Assembly: GCA_025738555.1 (NCBI GenBank)
Contig: JAOVFP010000020.1
Coordinates: 248,001 to 312,000 of the forward strand
Direction: 5' to 3'
Length of the DNA: 64,000 nucleotides
Origin: Cyathus striatus
Taxonomy: Eukaryota; Basidiomycota; Agaricomycetes; Agaricales; Nidulariaceae
The number at the start of each line of letters is the position of its first letter. The first letter of the stretch is position 1. Shown here piece after piece: positions 10,688 to 23,014 of the stretch. Made by a program: the position numbers and the translations under genes. Under the pieces are notes generated by a model. It worked only from the letters and a program-made list of their open reading frames with translations, was not told the origin of the DNA and searched no databases.

Positions 10688-13564
10688 TTACCAATTCCCA
10701 CTTGACGTTCTCGGCCTATCTAGTAGAGCTTCTTCAATATCGATGGTTCGAGTCTTTGGATTATAAGTCACATCCAACAACTTGATGTTTCCATCGTCTG
10801 CATCTGAAATAAGCATGGACGCTAAAGGATTCAGCATATGCTCCTGGATTGCCCGATCTAATCGTCGAGCGCCATATTCAGCAGACGTTCCGATAGAGAC
10901 GAGGTACTCTTTTGCGTCCCTGTGGACATTAAGTTTAACGCCATTTCCCTTGAGAGTTTCGCCAATATCTGATAATCGTGCCTCCAGGATGAGATTGGAA
11001 GCAGTTTTTGATAGTGGGTTCTGGATAAATTCTAGGTCAGCACAGGCCAACACGTAGCCAAAGTAAGGGGCCGTCGGTAAAATTAACTTACAAATGGTAT
11101 TATTTCCACTCGGCTAATAAATTCAGGTGAGAAATGGTGCGAAATTGTTTCGATTGCCAACGAACGGCGTGTTTCGACAGCCGTTTCTTCCTTCTGCATT
11201 TCCGAAGCTCCAAGGTTGGAAGTCATTATTAAAATAATGTTTTTCATGTTAACGGTATGGCCCTGACCATCAGTCAGCCGTCCCTCGTCTAACACTTGTA
11301 AAAATAACTTAGAAAAGTTCGGGCAGGCTTTCTCAATTTCGTCTATGAGAACGACTGTGTACGGTCTCCGCCGTACGTATTCGGTCAGTTGACCACCTTC
11401 CTCGTGGCCGACGTACCCGGGAGACGAGCCAATTAGTCGAGTGAGCGTGTGTTCTTCAGAATATTCGGACGCGTCTATACGAAGGAAAGCATCTGAAGAA
11501 TCAAATAGTAGCAAGGCTAACTATAATGGAAACATCAGCAACAGTGTATACTATGATGACAAAGAAAGACACATACTGCCTTTGCCATGCGTGTCTTGCC
11601 GGTTCCCGAAGGACCGGCCAAGAGAAAACCAGCTTGGGGTCGGTTAGGGGCCGCAAGATCACTTCTAGATATGCGAATAGCTCTTGCGACTGCCTTGACA
11701 GCTTCTTCTTGACCCACTACAATCCGCGCTAAAATCATGTCCAGGTCACGCAGCTTTCTCGTTTCAGACGCTACAAGGCTAGCGACAGGTATACCTGTCA
11801 TTTCTTGAACAACTCTAGCAATGTGTTCCGCGGTCACGGTAACCGATTCTTTTTCGGTAGATGTGTCGCTATTACGGTCGGACACTCCGGAGACAACACT
11901 ACAAGTTTCTTGTCTCAAAAATTTGTCTCCATCCGTAAGCGCGTCATCGCAGTCGCCCTGGAAGTGCTTTCCTGCCTGAGAGCGTTGAGCTCGTCGACTA
12001 TGCGGTATTCTTGTCCGCTAAATGAGTCTTCCTCGTCCGGCTGTTCTGGAGAACCCCCCGAAATATCCTTTCCTCGCATCATGGTACTGTTGGACACGCT
12101 GCATATCAAATGTAACAATTAAGATCACCATAGAACATGAGATGCCAGCAATGAACATACAGGGAGCAGGCCATGTCAACAAGGTCAATTGCCGAGTCGG
12201 GCAATCGCCTATCAGTCCGGTAGCGGCTTGCTAACGCTACAGCCTTCCTCAGTGCTTCATCCATTATCACAACATTGTGATGGCTCTCATAACGATAGCG
12301 AACCCCACGTAAAATGGTTGTTGCGGCTACAACATTTGGTTCAGGAACGTGGATTGGTGTGAATCGACGCTCGAAAGCCGCATCCTTTTCAATTCCCTCC
12401 CGGTATTCAGTAAGGTTAGCGGTGCCTATTATACGTAGTCTTCCACGAGACAGCAGGGGCTTTAATAGATTGGCCATATTCACTACAGCATGGGTGGCGC
12501 CAGAAATGGTATGCAGCGCATCAACAAAAATGATGACTCCTGGGCCCTCTTCCGCGGCCTTCTGTACTTCAGATAATATTTTTCTAACTTGCTCTTCATA
12601 AACGCCGTTGCCCGTCGCACCTGCCCTTAATTTTGCAAAGTCGATCTCAAACATTCGTACCAGAAGATTTTCTGGTACTTTTTTTTCGAATATATGCTGG
12701 GCAAAACCTTTTACAATTGCAGTTTTCCCCACTCCAGATTCGCCAACCAAGACGACATTATTTTTAGTTCTAGAGAGTGAATAGTAAAAATCAGAGGATA
12801 ACCGAAGTAAAGTCGTGATACTCACTTTTTGGAAAGGATTGTGTAGATGCGCTGTAATTGTTCGACTCTGCCTACAAAGGGTTCGAGCTTTCCCTGCTCT
12901 GCAAGCGTGACAAGATCAACCCCGAAAGCATTGAGAGCTGGGTAAAGTTCTTTGGAGCATTTGGGGCCGCTCAGTATTTGAGAAAGTTGGCTACGATCGA
13001 GTTGAATATTGATTTTCTTTTCTTTTAAAATAGCAATTATTTCCGGGGCTTCCAGAAGAGCTAGCAGAATGTGGTGAGATGTAATATAAGATTCCATTGG
13101 CGATCGGAACTTCGAGGCATTTTTGAGAACCTTTTGGTTGCATCGCTTTTGTCCTGCCTTATCTTCGTAAGTGTATGATACTTCGTGTCCGATGAGACAG
13201 TCATCTTTTCTATTTCCTCTCGGAGTCTCGTTTTTATTTCATCCTAGAAAATGTTGTTAGTTACTGTGTATTCGAAAAATTATTAAGGTGAAGGTAAGTT
13301 ACTGGATCACCTCCCATGTGGAGGATCAACGATCGAAAAATTCCCGGGTATTCCGGCGACTGAACTTCATCCAGGAGGGAAAATGCGAGATGAATTGGAG
13401 TTACTGGAAGGAAAGACGTGAGTTCAAAAGCAGATTATACAGATGAATCATGAATTATGACGATACAGACTGTGCACATTGTGGTATTGTTTTGCAATTT
13501 TTTGCGCCAGGTCGATGATACTTCGACCTGAAGGAGAAATCTGAGAGCTATGAATGTCGGGCAT
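10688..13564 (-). CDS. ClpB/Hsp104-like double-AAA+ protein, paralogue B with degenerate NBD1
   Basis: Second Hsp100-family gene, in tandem with and same strand as paralogue A. The start at 13564 gives an N-domain ([12 protein letters not shown] joined over an intron, 13470-13404, to [13 protein letters not shown]). NBD1 keeps Walker A ([15 protein letters not shown]) and arginine fingers (AAFERRF) but lacks other key residues. The pore loop reads [11 protein letters not shown], without the aromatic residue; Walker B reads IIFVDALH, with the catalytic glutamate replaced by alanine; the sensor-1 region GATT is GTAN. NBD2 looks intact: [42 protein letters not shown]. The middle region is about 90 residues, Ser/Glu/Asp-rich, with no clear coiled coil. 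An intron of about 44 nt inside it, near 11960-12000, and one near 13110-13150 are needed to hold frame and are tentative. Family secure; function of the pair unknown. Confidence 0.85.
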
Positions 13565-14590
13565 GTCGATGAAGGAGGGGTTTCTAACTTTCTCTTTTCC
13601 CGCAATTTGAAGTTGTGTTTCGTCTTGCGTGACGTGACTATCCAAGGGGTCACGTTATTACAAGTCTTGAGCTTGAACCTTACATGTCCGCCCAACTCAT
13701 GCTGTATTCCTTAACCTTCATGTTCCACCTACAGATTTCCGTTGTGAACATGTGCATATTCGAATGCGCTTTTATTTTATCACTTTTCACTTGATTTATC
13801 ATAAAATGATGAAATATGGCTTGAACAAGAGTGGGGCCTTGCAAGCGAACATTGGTATGAACCATCTGTCCATTCTTCATTGCCTATCGCAAACTCCTCG
13901 GTAAATCACTATTAACCAGAATTGGACTTTATATAATAATAAATATCCAATAGTGACCTCAGATAAGATTATACTTACCATTTCGGCTGAGTTACCGTTA
14001 ACAATTCCTTGCCTACCAATCGTATGGCATTTAACCGAACTTGATGTAGTTCATGATATTCCCTTCCCTATTGCTACACACACAACATGTTCATGAATAG
14101 CGATACACTTTTGTCAGTAGACAGTAGATCAGGAATCAGGAATCAGGGAGATGTAGTTATGACCCTGGCTATCTTGAATTTGCACGTTCTTCGCGATGAA
14201 ATTGTTAATTCAGTTTCAGCAACCAGTGCTTCCATCAACATCAACAAAGATGAGTTATAAACTTCTGGATGAAGTTTTTTTTTAGAATGGCTACATGCCG
14301 AGTCCCTGACTTTGAACAAGTATTCGTGCCCGTTTTCGCTAGAATGAGATAGTACTGTGGATTGAATATTTTGATTCCGGAGTGTGTCAAAGTCAGATTG
14401 TTCTTGGAATCCTGAAAATGGGTCAGTATTTATGACTATGTCTACGGTAACATGTCAGCACATTTCAAAACATAAAGCTACCACGACGTACCGAGTCTAC
14501 AAAAATGAGTTGGCTCAATTAATGGCAGAGTGTAGTATAATGGAATTTTAAACGGTAAGTCCAGCTTCCTGTACAACCATCCCAATAGAA
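13565..14590. other. AT-rich intergenic region
   Basis: No gene recognised. It should contain the promoter of ClpB-like paralogue B. Short open frames exist on both strands, none with recognisable content. Confidence 0.4.
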
Positions 14591-15474
14591 TCAGTTTACT
14601 CTCGACGCCAAAGTCAGATTGTCCGCCCGCATTAATAATTGCGAAGTCGCCAGAGACTGTAAACGGTTTCGTTGTTTATCCCTATAAATAAATTGAGATA
14701 AATGGCAAGCGGTCACCCCCGTATCAGTGTTATCATAACTTTGATATTCCAAGCAGGATTCAAAATTGTAAGGCAAGTTCTCGGACTCCAGCGGTGCGCA
14801 AAGCTTCAAGATCATCGTTTGTGATTTTACCTTGATGATTTGTACCCACTTGGCTGGGCTTGGAAATGTAACGCCGCATCATTGGAATCTACATGATAGT
14901 AAGGCGCTCTTAAGCGTCCACCAAGGATACAAATGGAAAGCTTTACAGTCTGGCTGAATTCCTGTCCTGTTCGGGCTTCTGGATCGCAAAGTTATCTTCC
15001 GGAACAACTTCCTCAAGTTTCGGTTTGCCTCCCGATCGTTAGTCTCCAGTCTATGATTTGGTTGTTGGGAATTTTGACTACTACTCTTTTGAATTGGTTC
15101 GACTTCATACACATTAGGAAGCATACTCCCAGCCCTATGAGCGCAGAGCTGACGCTCAGGTAAATTATTTTTCTTGCTGGAATGCTGATGCCGGTTGACA
15201 ATTGTAGAGGTAGGATTCGAGAAGTTATCGAAGAGACAAGATTTTTAAAAAAATGTCGTTGGAATGGTTGTCTCCAAGAGACATCGCAAATCAGAGGATG
15301 GCATCCCATATTGCTTTCTCCATAACGAAAGTCACAAGCAATATCACGATAGAATGTACGAATAACGTTAATTTTAGGTGGCATTTCTATACTGGGCGTC
15401 TGTTGCGATGCAAAGTAGCGATGTGACGAGTGTAAAGTCCAAGTCGTCTTGAAAGCGGACGCTCTCAGCATCAT
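14591..15474 (-). CDS. doubtful hypothetical gene
   Basis: A 153-codon frame starting at 15474 has an N-terminus rich in Arg, Ser and Ala and poor in acidic residues, like a mitochondrial presequence (start MMLRASAFKTTWTLHSSHRY). It has a plausible membrane segment (IIYLSVSSALIGLGVCFLMC) before stopping at 15013. A further 74-codon frame at 14591-14815 could be a downstream exon. I do not recognise either part, and the joining is guesswork. It may be a decayed gene. Confidence 0.25.
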
Positions 15475-17707
15475 TCCTCGACATGCTCAAATGGTTTACA
15501 GCAATGGAAAGTATTCCCTGCCGAGAATGGTTAGAAAGAATAGAAAGCCTTTCTAAAATAGGACAAACAAACTTGTGTGATTTGGACAGTTGGTCCGTCT
15601 CTACACCTGCGTTAGAACATTGATTAATACCACACTATATAGGTCAAGACTGATATCAAGATCTCATGGTTGCGAAACCTCCGTTGCGGAGGCGAAGCTA
15701 GGTGGCTGGTAATAGGTTCGACAAGAGAACAAATACTACCAGAGTAATAAAAAAAAGGTATGTGACTTGAACCAGAGGGATCAAGAGATGAGAAATATGG
15801 CAACGGGAAGTGGTCCCGATTGCGAATACGAATTTCATGGCCTATAGTATTATTTTAGGCGAAGGACCTGAGTTTCATGAAGGAAAGTTTGCAAGAAGAT
15901 TGAGTTAAAGTATACAATTACATACCATCTAACTATTTCATGTTTTTAAAACAAATTCCCATACTTCTTGCTTAGAAGAGAGAAACAAATCAAGTTTGTA
16001 TCATACGAATGACATACGAACCAGAGGATATGCCAGTCTATAGGGATGCTTGAATGTGTGATGAAAGAGACTCGTGATGGTGGACAACGACAACGAGAAA
16101 AAGATGCTTGAGAAAACGCAATTTGTATGTTTGGGGTGATATCGTGAATTCGAACTCCGAGGAGTCGGGTTATTCAGTTGGCAATGGCACTTAAGTTACG
16201 AAAACAAATGTGACGTGTGTGACTAGCTGAAGCCTGACGTACATGAATTTGGATAGAAGCACATCTCGATTGGATCTGACGATCGTCACCTGAGTCCACA
16301 CTCAAATTGGGGATGCCCAATCCAAATTACTTTTCCTCTTGTAATTTACCATGTTCATACATCACGTTCGAGTTCTAATTACTGTACATAATATATTACA
16401 TCTACACCATCAGGTGCTCCCACATATCCTTGCCATTGATATTATCTCTGGATTTGGAACTGGTTCTAATCAATTTGAAGTTTAGATTCTATTTCATTGC
16501 CATCGCAATTTTCTACTCAAGAATTCCGTATTCCTGCGTTGTCTCCAGTGGGACATCCAGCTACACTATTGCCATCACTGAATTTTGGACCAACTCGTGA
16601 GCAGTTATAATCCATCACGATGCACTGCAATTAACATGATCTACCATAATATTGTGACCATCTCATAACCGATCATAATGAATCTTGAGTTACCCTCAAC
16701 TTGATAATTCTGGATGGTGAATCATGATCCAGCCTATGGTTACATATATGTTGTAAGTTTATCTAACATTGCATAGAATTATGTTTTATTGTGTAGTTAT
16801 ATGGAACTCGTAACTATGGTGGATTCATAGATATCAATACTATGTAGTTGTGAACTTAACAATACTTGTTCATTAGGACATTACATTTTATTTTATTGTT
16901 TGAATACTACATATACAAATAGTATGTAACAATGTTGTAATCTATCATGTAACAACAGTAAGGACTACTGGGATAGTTTAAGTAGCTAGCATGCAGTGGT
17001 TGAGATATAGAGCCAATCAAAGGGATTATGCACAAATTGAAAGGTACTTACGAGATTTAAAAATCAGGGCTCAAGTGGGGTGGTGTTACAATCCGAGCTG
17101 GTCTCATGATATCTATAAGTCTCGTGATGTCTTCTGGTCTTGTGATTATAATAAATCACGTGACTTGTCACTACACTCGTAAGTCGTATGACAAAGTCAA
17201 AGTCTAAACAGTAATAACGTGGAGTTATTCACTAATGGACTTGCGGCAATCTCACAACAACATTTGAGATGCAATCTAAGAAGTAGCGGTGTTCTGGGTC
17301 TGAGGTGGTCTCAAGGAGGTAGAGGGGATTAGCCAGCTATATTGGATGATAGCTAAACTAAGATCAAGCTGAGGAAGCTTGATTGGAATACATGTGCTAT
17401 TTATACAAAAGAAGTATGGTCCATGCGAGTAAAGAAGTGTAGCTATAAATAAGTCCATGACTTGCCATGACTCGGCAGAGGTCTATAAATAGAATGTGCA
17501 GTAATGCGCAGCAGTATCAGTAAGCAAGTCCGAGGAAATAAGAGAAGTCTGTGCTCGTAGTATGACAAACCAGAGGAGCGGGGTCGGGGATGATGAGTAA
17601 GTGAGTAGTTATAAATAGAAAGGGATCAGTAAGCAGAAAGATATAAATAGAAGAGTCACGTGAAAAAGAGGTGCTCTGGCGGGGTTGAGATGGAAAAAGT
17701 GTAACAG
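15475..17707. other. AT-rich, possibly old transposon debris
   Basis: No gene. The stretch 16570-16960 is strongly AT-rich with recurring ATAATC/ATGATC words. The stretch 17090-17180 carries imperfect repeats of TCTCRTGAT every 20 or so bases. ATAAATAG appears three times between 17440 and 17660. This looks like remnants of older repeats, but I cannot assign a family. Confidence 0.3.
17703..17707. repeat. target site duplication (AACAG), left
   Basis: The five bases abutting the left LTR match the five bases after the right LTR (25317-25321) exactly. A 5-bp duplication is what Ty3/gypsy integrases leave. Confidence 0.95.
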
Positions 17708-18473
17708 TGTTACGTACCGATTCTCTTCCTGTTTAGAAGTGGTTGCGAAGACACCCGGAGGGTGTGGGAGAACTATAACGGAAACCCGAAGTGAGTACGG
17801 GTGCGGGAACGTAGAGCGGAAGTGCGGAAAGAACCGTGGCTTCAGCTTGTGTGCTGCGCCGCCTGGATATCCCCAGGGAATGGTTCGTATTTCGAGGAAG
17901 ATGATATGTAACAAAGGAAGACGTTCTAGAGTATAAGAGAAGGTTTCGCCACTACACTAGGTAGCGGGAGAGAAACCCGAAGGAAAACCCGGAGCGGGTT
18001 TCGGAACTTAGAGTAGGAAGAAAGTGTACAGAGTTGATACGAATACTGAAGACTACCTATTACATCTGGAAGACTACTTATACTAAGTAGGAACCTGTAG
18101 ATACGAATGTAGAAGTATTATACAAAGGACAAGTCAAAGGAGTAAGTAGGAAATGAAGTCTTGGCAAAGCGGAGTAGGGGCGCAAATGACGCGCTCAGAA
18201 TGAAGAATAAGGAACTAATCTACAAAGGCCATAATGAAACGTATAAGTAGGAATGGAAGGGAGGAGTAATAGAATGATGACGCGGTGAGGCCGTCATAAG
18301 AGAAAGTACGTATCCGGGATACCCGATAGAAAACCCGACGGGTTCCGGGTACGTTCCCGGGCGGGAACGTCGGGAAGTGTAAACCCGAAGCGGGTACGTT
18401 CCGGGAACGGACCGGGTATGTTAGAAGGTCACGTGGGAACGTCGGCACGATGTATCCGGACATGGATATAACA
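17708..18473 (-). repeat. 3' LTR
   Basis: 766 bp, reading TGTTATATCC... to ...ACGTAACA on the minus strand. It is identical to the 5' LTR except for one base at 18283. It carries the same TATA-like box and self-priming segment (18037-18049). Confidence 0.97.
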
Positions 18474-18476
18474 GTA

Positions 18477-18485
18477 TCCCCTTTT
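18477..18485 (-). promoter_or_regulatory. polypurine tract (plus-strand DNA primer)
   Basis: AAAAGGGGA on the element's coding strand ends three bases before the 3' LTR. This is the expected place and composition for the RNase H-resistant primer of second-strand synthesis. Confidence 0.75.
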
Positions 18486-18679
18486 AGGGCCGAGCCCACG
18501 AGGTCATACTGTGTGCGAGAATATATAACTAAAAATAATACAAGAAATCCTATTGGTCAGTGAATGTTCAAATAACAGAAAGAGAGCGCATCTGATTCCT
18601 TTGGCAAGGGAAGTAGCAAAGGTGTGAACTACAAGTTCCTGAGTAAGTTCCAGCAAGTCGTAGCTGAACCTGAGACCTA

Positions 18680-19211
18680 TTAACACTGCCCATGGATGTG
18701 GAAGGACATGTGCATCAATATTCCACTGGTAGCCATTCGTTCCGGATGTTCCGGTAATGCGGCAAGCTTAGTTGCACTGCCGATTGTATATCCGACTGAG
18801 ATGAGTGTCGGAACTGGGTTGGAAGCATCGGAAGAGTTGGGAATGGATGGGGAAGTGATTGGAAGATATTGGATGAGGTCTGGGTTGGATGCGGAAGTAG
18901 CAGGAACTGCCGGGGAAAATGCAGGAAGCATTGGAAGATAGCGTAGTCTATCAAGTTGAGTTACAGATGTCATGATGCCAATTTCCAGGTGGTAGGCAAA
19001 CTCGATAAGTTGTCCTGAGATGTTTCCAAGGTATCTGGGCACGTTGTCCATGTTTCCATATTGAAACCTTGCTCGTGGAATGCCTCCGGGATCCGGATGC
19101 ATACGAGGAAGTTGTGACGGGTGCCGGAATTGCGTCGGAAGGTGTGGAAGTAGCTCGGGTCGAGTTGCAGACGCAGAGGGAGTGATGGAAATGGTCGTAA
19201 CACGTTACCAA
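18680..19211 (-). other. possible extra reading frames between pol and the 3' LTR
   Basis: After the pol stop there are open frames of 86 codons (18951-19211) and 140 codons (18680-19102) in different frames on the coding strand. Both have ordinary protein composition rich in Pro, Ser and Ala. A one-base shift would link them, as for the four breaks in pol. No transmembrane or envelope-like feature is visible and I recognise no family. They may be untranslated. Confidence 0.3.
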
Positions 19212-19308
19212 GAATTAATGTACTTGTATCTCGCTTTTTGGATGTTATTCGTTGTTTTTGGTTTTTGTATAAGGTGAAACTGCAAGCGGATAATAAGTAA
19301 CGTGAAAT

Positions 19309-22300
19309 TTAAGAAATAGGAGTAGGGCCGGGCTTATCCGGATAGCGGGAGTGGAACTCTTCAATGATATCCGTAGCGTGTTCCAGTTCCGTGGCCGGAA
19401 GCCATGAAAACTCTTCATCGGTCCCTTCATACCCTAGCCAGCGTACATAGTACCTCAGTTTGCAACGCAAACGACGATCCAGTTTAGAGTCCAAGATTTC
19501 CGAGACCTCGTATTCAATATCACCATCAACCTGGACAGGTGGTGGTGGAGGAATAATGCGATCTGGGATAGTATTTTCAGTATTGGGTTCAAGCATGGAT
19601 ACATGGAATACTGGGTGGACTGCACGAAATTGTTCTGGAAGGCGCAAGGTACGCGAATGCGATCCGGCAAGTGCGATGACTTCAAAAGGTCCTAGGAACT
19701 TTTCTGCAAGTTTCCGGGATGGTCGGGTTGTCCGGAAGTACTCGGCTTTAACGTATACCTTTGTCCCGACAGGGAATGCGGGTGCGGGTTTGCGACGCGC
19801 ATCGGCGGGTGTTTGATAACGTTTCTGCGCACTGAGTATTTCGGTCCGAAGCATCTCGTGAAGTTCCTCGAGGTTTACTGCGAAGTGCCGTGCACGAGCG
19901 GAAGTGAGATCACGTTCCGGATGTATCGCAAGGTTCGGGTGATAACCCTTGTTTGCGTAGAACGGTGAAATTCCTGTGGTTGCGCTCGGTGCATTATTGT
20001 AAGCAAATTCAGCAAGAGGTAAAAGATCACACCAGTTATCCTGCTGGTAGTTGCAGTAGGCCCGAAGGTATTGTTCCAGAGTTTGGTTTGTGCGTTCCGT
20101 TTGGCCGTCGCCTTCGGGATGATAACCCGAGGTGAAATGTAAAGTGATGTCGAGGGCCGTACCGAGGAGCGGAAGAAATGTGACACAAACTCGGAACCAC
20201 GATCGGAAGTGATGTGTTCCGGGACTCCGTGCTTGGAAAAGACATGAAGTACAAATAGAAGCGCAAGGTCGGAAGAAGAGCAAGTGGTATGAGTGGGAAT
20301 GAAGATAGACTGCTTGGAGAAACGATCCACGATAACGAGTATAGAATCATACTTGGAAGCCGATGATTTTGGAAGTTGATCTATGAAATCCATAGATATC
20401 GAATGCCATGGGCGTCCGGGAACCGGAAGTTGTTTCAGGGTTCCGTACGGGCGGTGGCGCTGTGGTTTAGAACGCATGCAAGTATTACAAGACTTACAAT
20501 AGTCCTTTACAAACGTCCGTATAAGCGGCCAAGTATATTCGCGTCGAATTAGCTCGAGGGTCTTGTTCTGTCCAAGGTGTCCTGAAAGCGGGTGGTCGTG
20601 TTTGTACTGTAAAACCCGAAGCCGAAGGGTTCCGGAGTCCGGAACATAGATCCGGTTATCTAGACGGAGGAAACCGTCCGGGGTTACAGTCCAACGATTC
20701 TCGGGAGTCCGCATTCGGATAACTGCGACCGGGTCATTAGGGAGAGCTGATAATATGTCAGTATGTAACTGTTCAATGTCCATGATGATACTAGCGCGAA
20801 GAGCGGGTACAATAAGTGATGTTGCTCGGAGAGAAGTGATAAGCTGTTCCTGTGTGAACACTGGACGATAGTTATGCGGATTGACCTTAGCGTAGTCGCT
20901 ATCCCCCTCTTTAGGGTAGACGTCCCATCGTCTAGTCAGAGCATCCGGCTTCGCCCCGAGTTTTCCGGGTCGAAAGCGGATCACTAGATTGAACTGGGAA
21001 AGATACTCGGACCATCGGGCTTGTCGTCGGGACAAGATCTTGGTTGTGGAAAAGTATTCCAAGTTCTTGTGGTCTGTGACGACATCGATGGGTGAACCGG
21101 AACCTTCCAGGTAATGACGCCAGACTTGGAATGCTTCGAAGATAGCAAGCAATTCCTTGTCGTGGGTGTCGTAGTTTAACTCGGGAGGTGTAAAGGTTCG
21201 TGAGTGGAAAGCGATAGGGTGAATCTCGCCATCATCGGAAACTATAGACAGGATAGCAGCCAACGCGTAATCCGAAGCGTCGGTTTCCACGATGAGCTGC
21301 TTGTCGGGAACCCAATGGGTAAGAATGGGTGCCGACGTGAAAGCGTCCTTAAGTTCAGTGAAAGCGGAACGGCATTTTTCCGAGAAGTTCCACGGATTAC
21401 CCTTCCGGGTAAGGCGGGTGAGCGGAACAACTATGTCGGAATAGTTGTATATAAAACGCCGATAGAAATTAGCGAACCCAAGGAAGGATTGAATGTCTTT
21501 TACTTTCCTTGGTTCCGGCCATTCTTGAATAGTCTTCACCTTTGTTGGAGACATGGTGAGACCGTTGGGCGATAGTATATATCGAGATATTCCACGGATT
21601 CCGAGTGGAACTCACACTTATCCGCGCGCGCGTACAACCCGTGCTTCCGGAGTCGACGCAAAACTTCCCTGACATGTTGGCGATGTTGCGCAAGGTTATC
21701 AGAGTATATAAGGATGTCATCCAAATAAACTATGACGCACACATCAAGAAGGTCTTTGAAAACATCGTTCATGAAGCGTTGAAACCCGCGGGTGCATTGG
21801 AAAGTCCGAAGGGCATGACTAGCCATTCGAAGGATCCATAGCGAGTCCGGAAAGCGGTTTTCCATTCATCGTCCTCGGCAATGCGGACCAGGTGGTACGC
21901 ATGACGTAGGTCGATCTTGGTGTAGATACGGGCGCGACGGGGACTGTCGAGCAAATCTGAAATGAGTGGCAAAGGATAACGATCCTTTTTAGAAATAGCG
22001 TTCAACCCGCGGAAATCCACACAAAGCCGAGCGATCCGTCCTTCTTGCGGACAAAAAGGACGGGAGCTCCGTGCGGAGAGTGTGAAGGTTGAATAAATCC
22101 GATCCGGATATGTTCATCGATGAAATCCCGAAGAGCGGAAAGCTCGGATTGGGAAAGGGAATAGATCCGACCTACAGGAGGTGAAGCACCTTCCTCTAGG
22201 TTGATCTTTAAGTCGTAGGGACGGTGAGGGGCAAGTGTATCTGCCCGGGACTTGCTAAATACATCAGCAAACTCGTGATACTCAGACGGTATTGAAGAGA

Positions 22301-23006
22301 GATCCGGAGCTTCCTCTGGATTGAGGGCAGCGGCGGAAGCGACAGCACCAAGCTGGATACGGAAAGTCTGTGCTCCCTCTAAACGGCATGCACGCGAGAA
22401 GGCGGCACCATTTATTAGCGAAATGCTAGGAGGAGGTGGCAGAGACTCATCAGAGGTGACCGGAGATGGATCCTCGGAAGCGGAACCTGGTTCCGAGATC
22501 CCGGATTTGAGCGGAAGTTGCTCGGAAGTGTCTGGAGTCCGGAATGTTAATGAGCCCGATACCCAGTCAATCAACGGATTGAAGCGGGTGAGCCAATTGT
22601 ATCCTAGGACTGCAGAACACACGGAATCAAGAGGTGTCACATAGAGTTCGACTGTAATACATTCACCGGTAGGGAATAGTACAGGCAGTGTAACGAACTC
22701 GGTTATAACATGATTGGTGGTGCCATCGAAAAGTCTGAGAGCGATAGGTGGAGTAGGTGAGGTAGTAATAGCATGTGTCCGAACGAAAGATGAATCCATA
22801 AAACAATGGGTAGAACCCGAATCGACTAGAGCGCTATATGAAACTGTACAGGGTGTAGGGAGAGCATGGATGGTACTACAAAGTGGAATATGAAGGGCAT
22901 TGGGGTCGGAAAGAGCGGAAGCGTTGAGTCTTACCTGCATCGGCTGCGCACAAGGGGGAACAACGCGGTCCTCGGCTTGTGTGGTGTCCAGAGGACCGCT
23001 CCCTAT
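19309..23006 (-). pseudogene. pol: pol polyprotein with four 1-nt frameshifts
   Basis: Continues from gag in the -1 frame. Domains in order: aspartic protease (ALVDSGSTHCF, about 22825); reverse transcriptase (VRKKDGSL at about 22040, YLDDILIYSD at about 21727); RNase H (VETDASDYALAAIL, about 21285); integrase with an HHCC zinc site (GHLGQNKTLELIRREY ... CKSCNTC, about 20590-20480) and catalytic D, D, E (MDFID, SDRGSEF, TERTNQ); C-terminal chromodomain (YYVRWLGYEGTDEEFSWLP, about 19440). The frame breaks near 22031, 21785, 21583 and 20167; each fits loss of one base, mostly within short runs of C or G. Otherwise all catalytic residues are present. Could be genuine mutations or assembly errors. 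Confidence 0.9.
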
Positions 23007-23014
23007 TTTTTCGA
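23003..23014 (-). promoter_or_regulatory. candidate -1 frameshift site at the gag/pol junction
   Basis: Gag ends TCG AAA AAA TAG. A Lys-tRNA on the second AAA can slip back one base with full re-pairing because six A's precede the stop, and the -1 frame then runs open into pol. The -1 frame is also open upstream of this point, so another slip site is possible. Confidence 0.6.
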
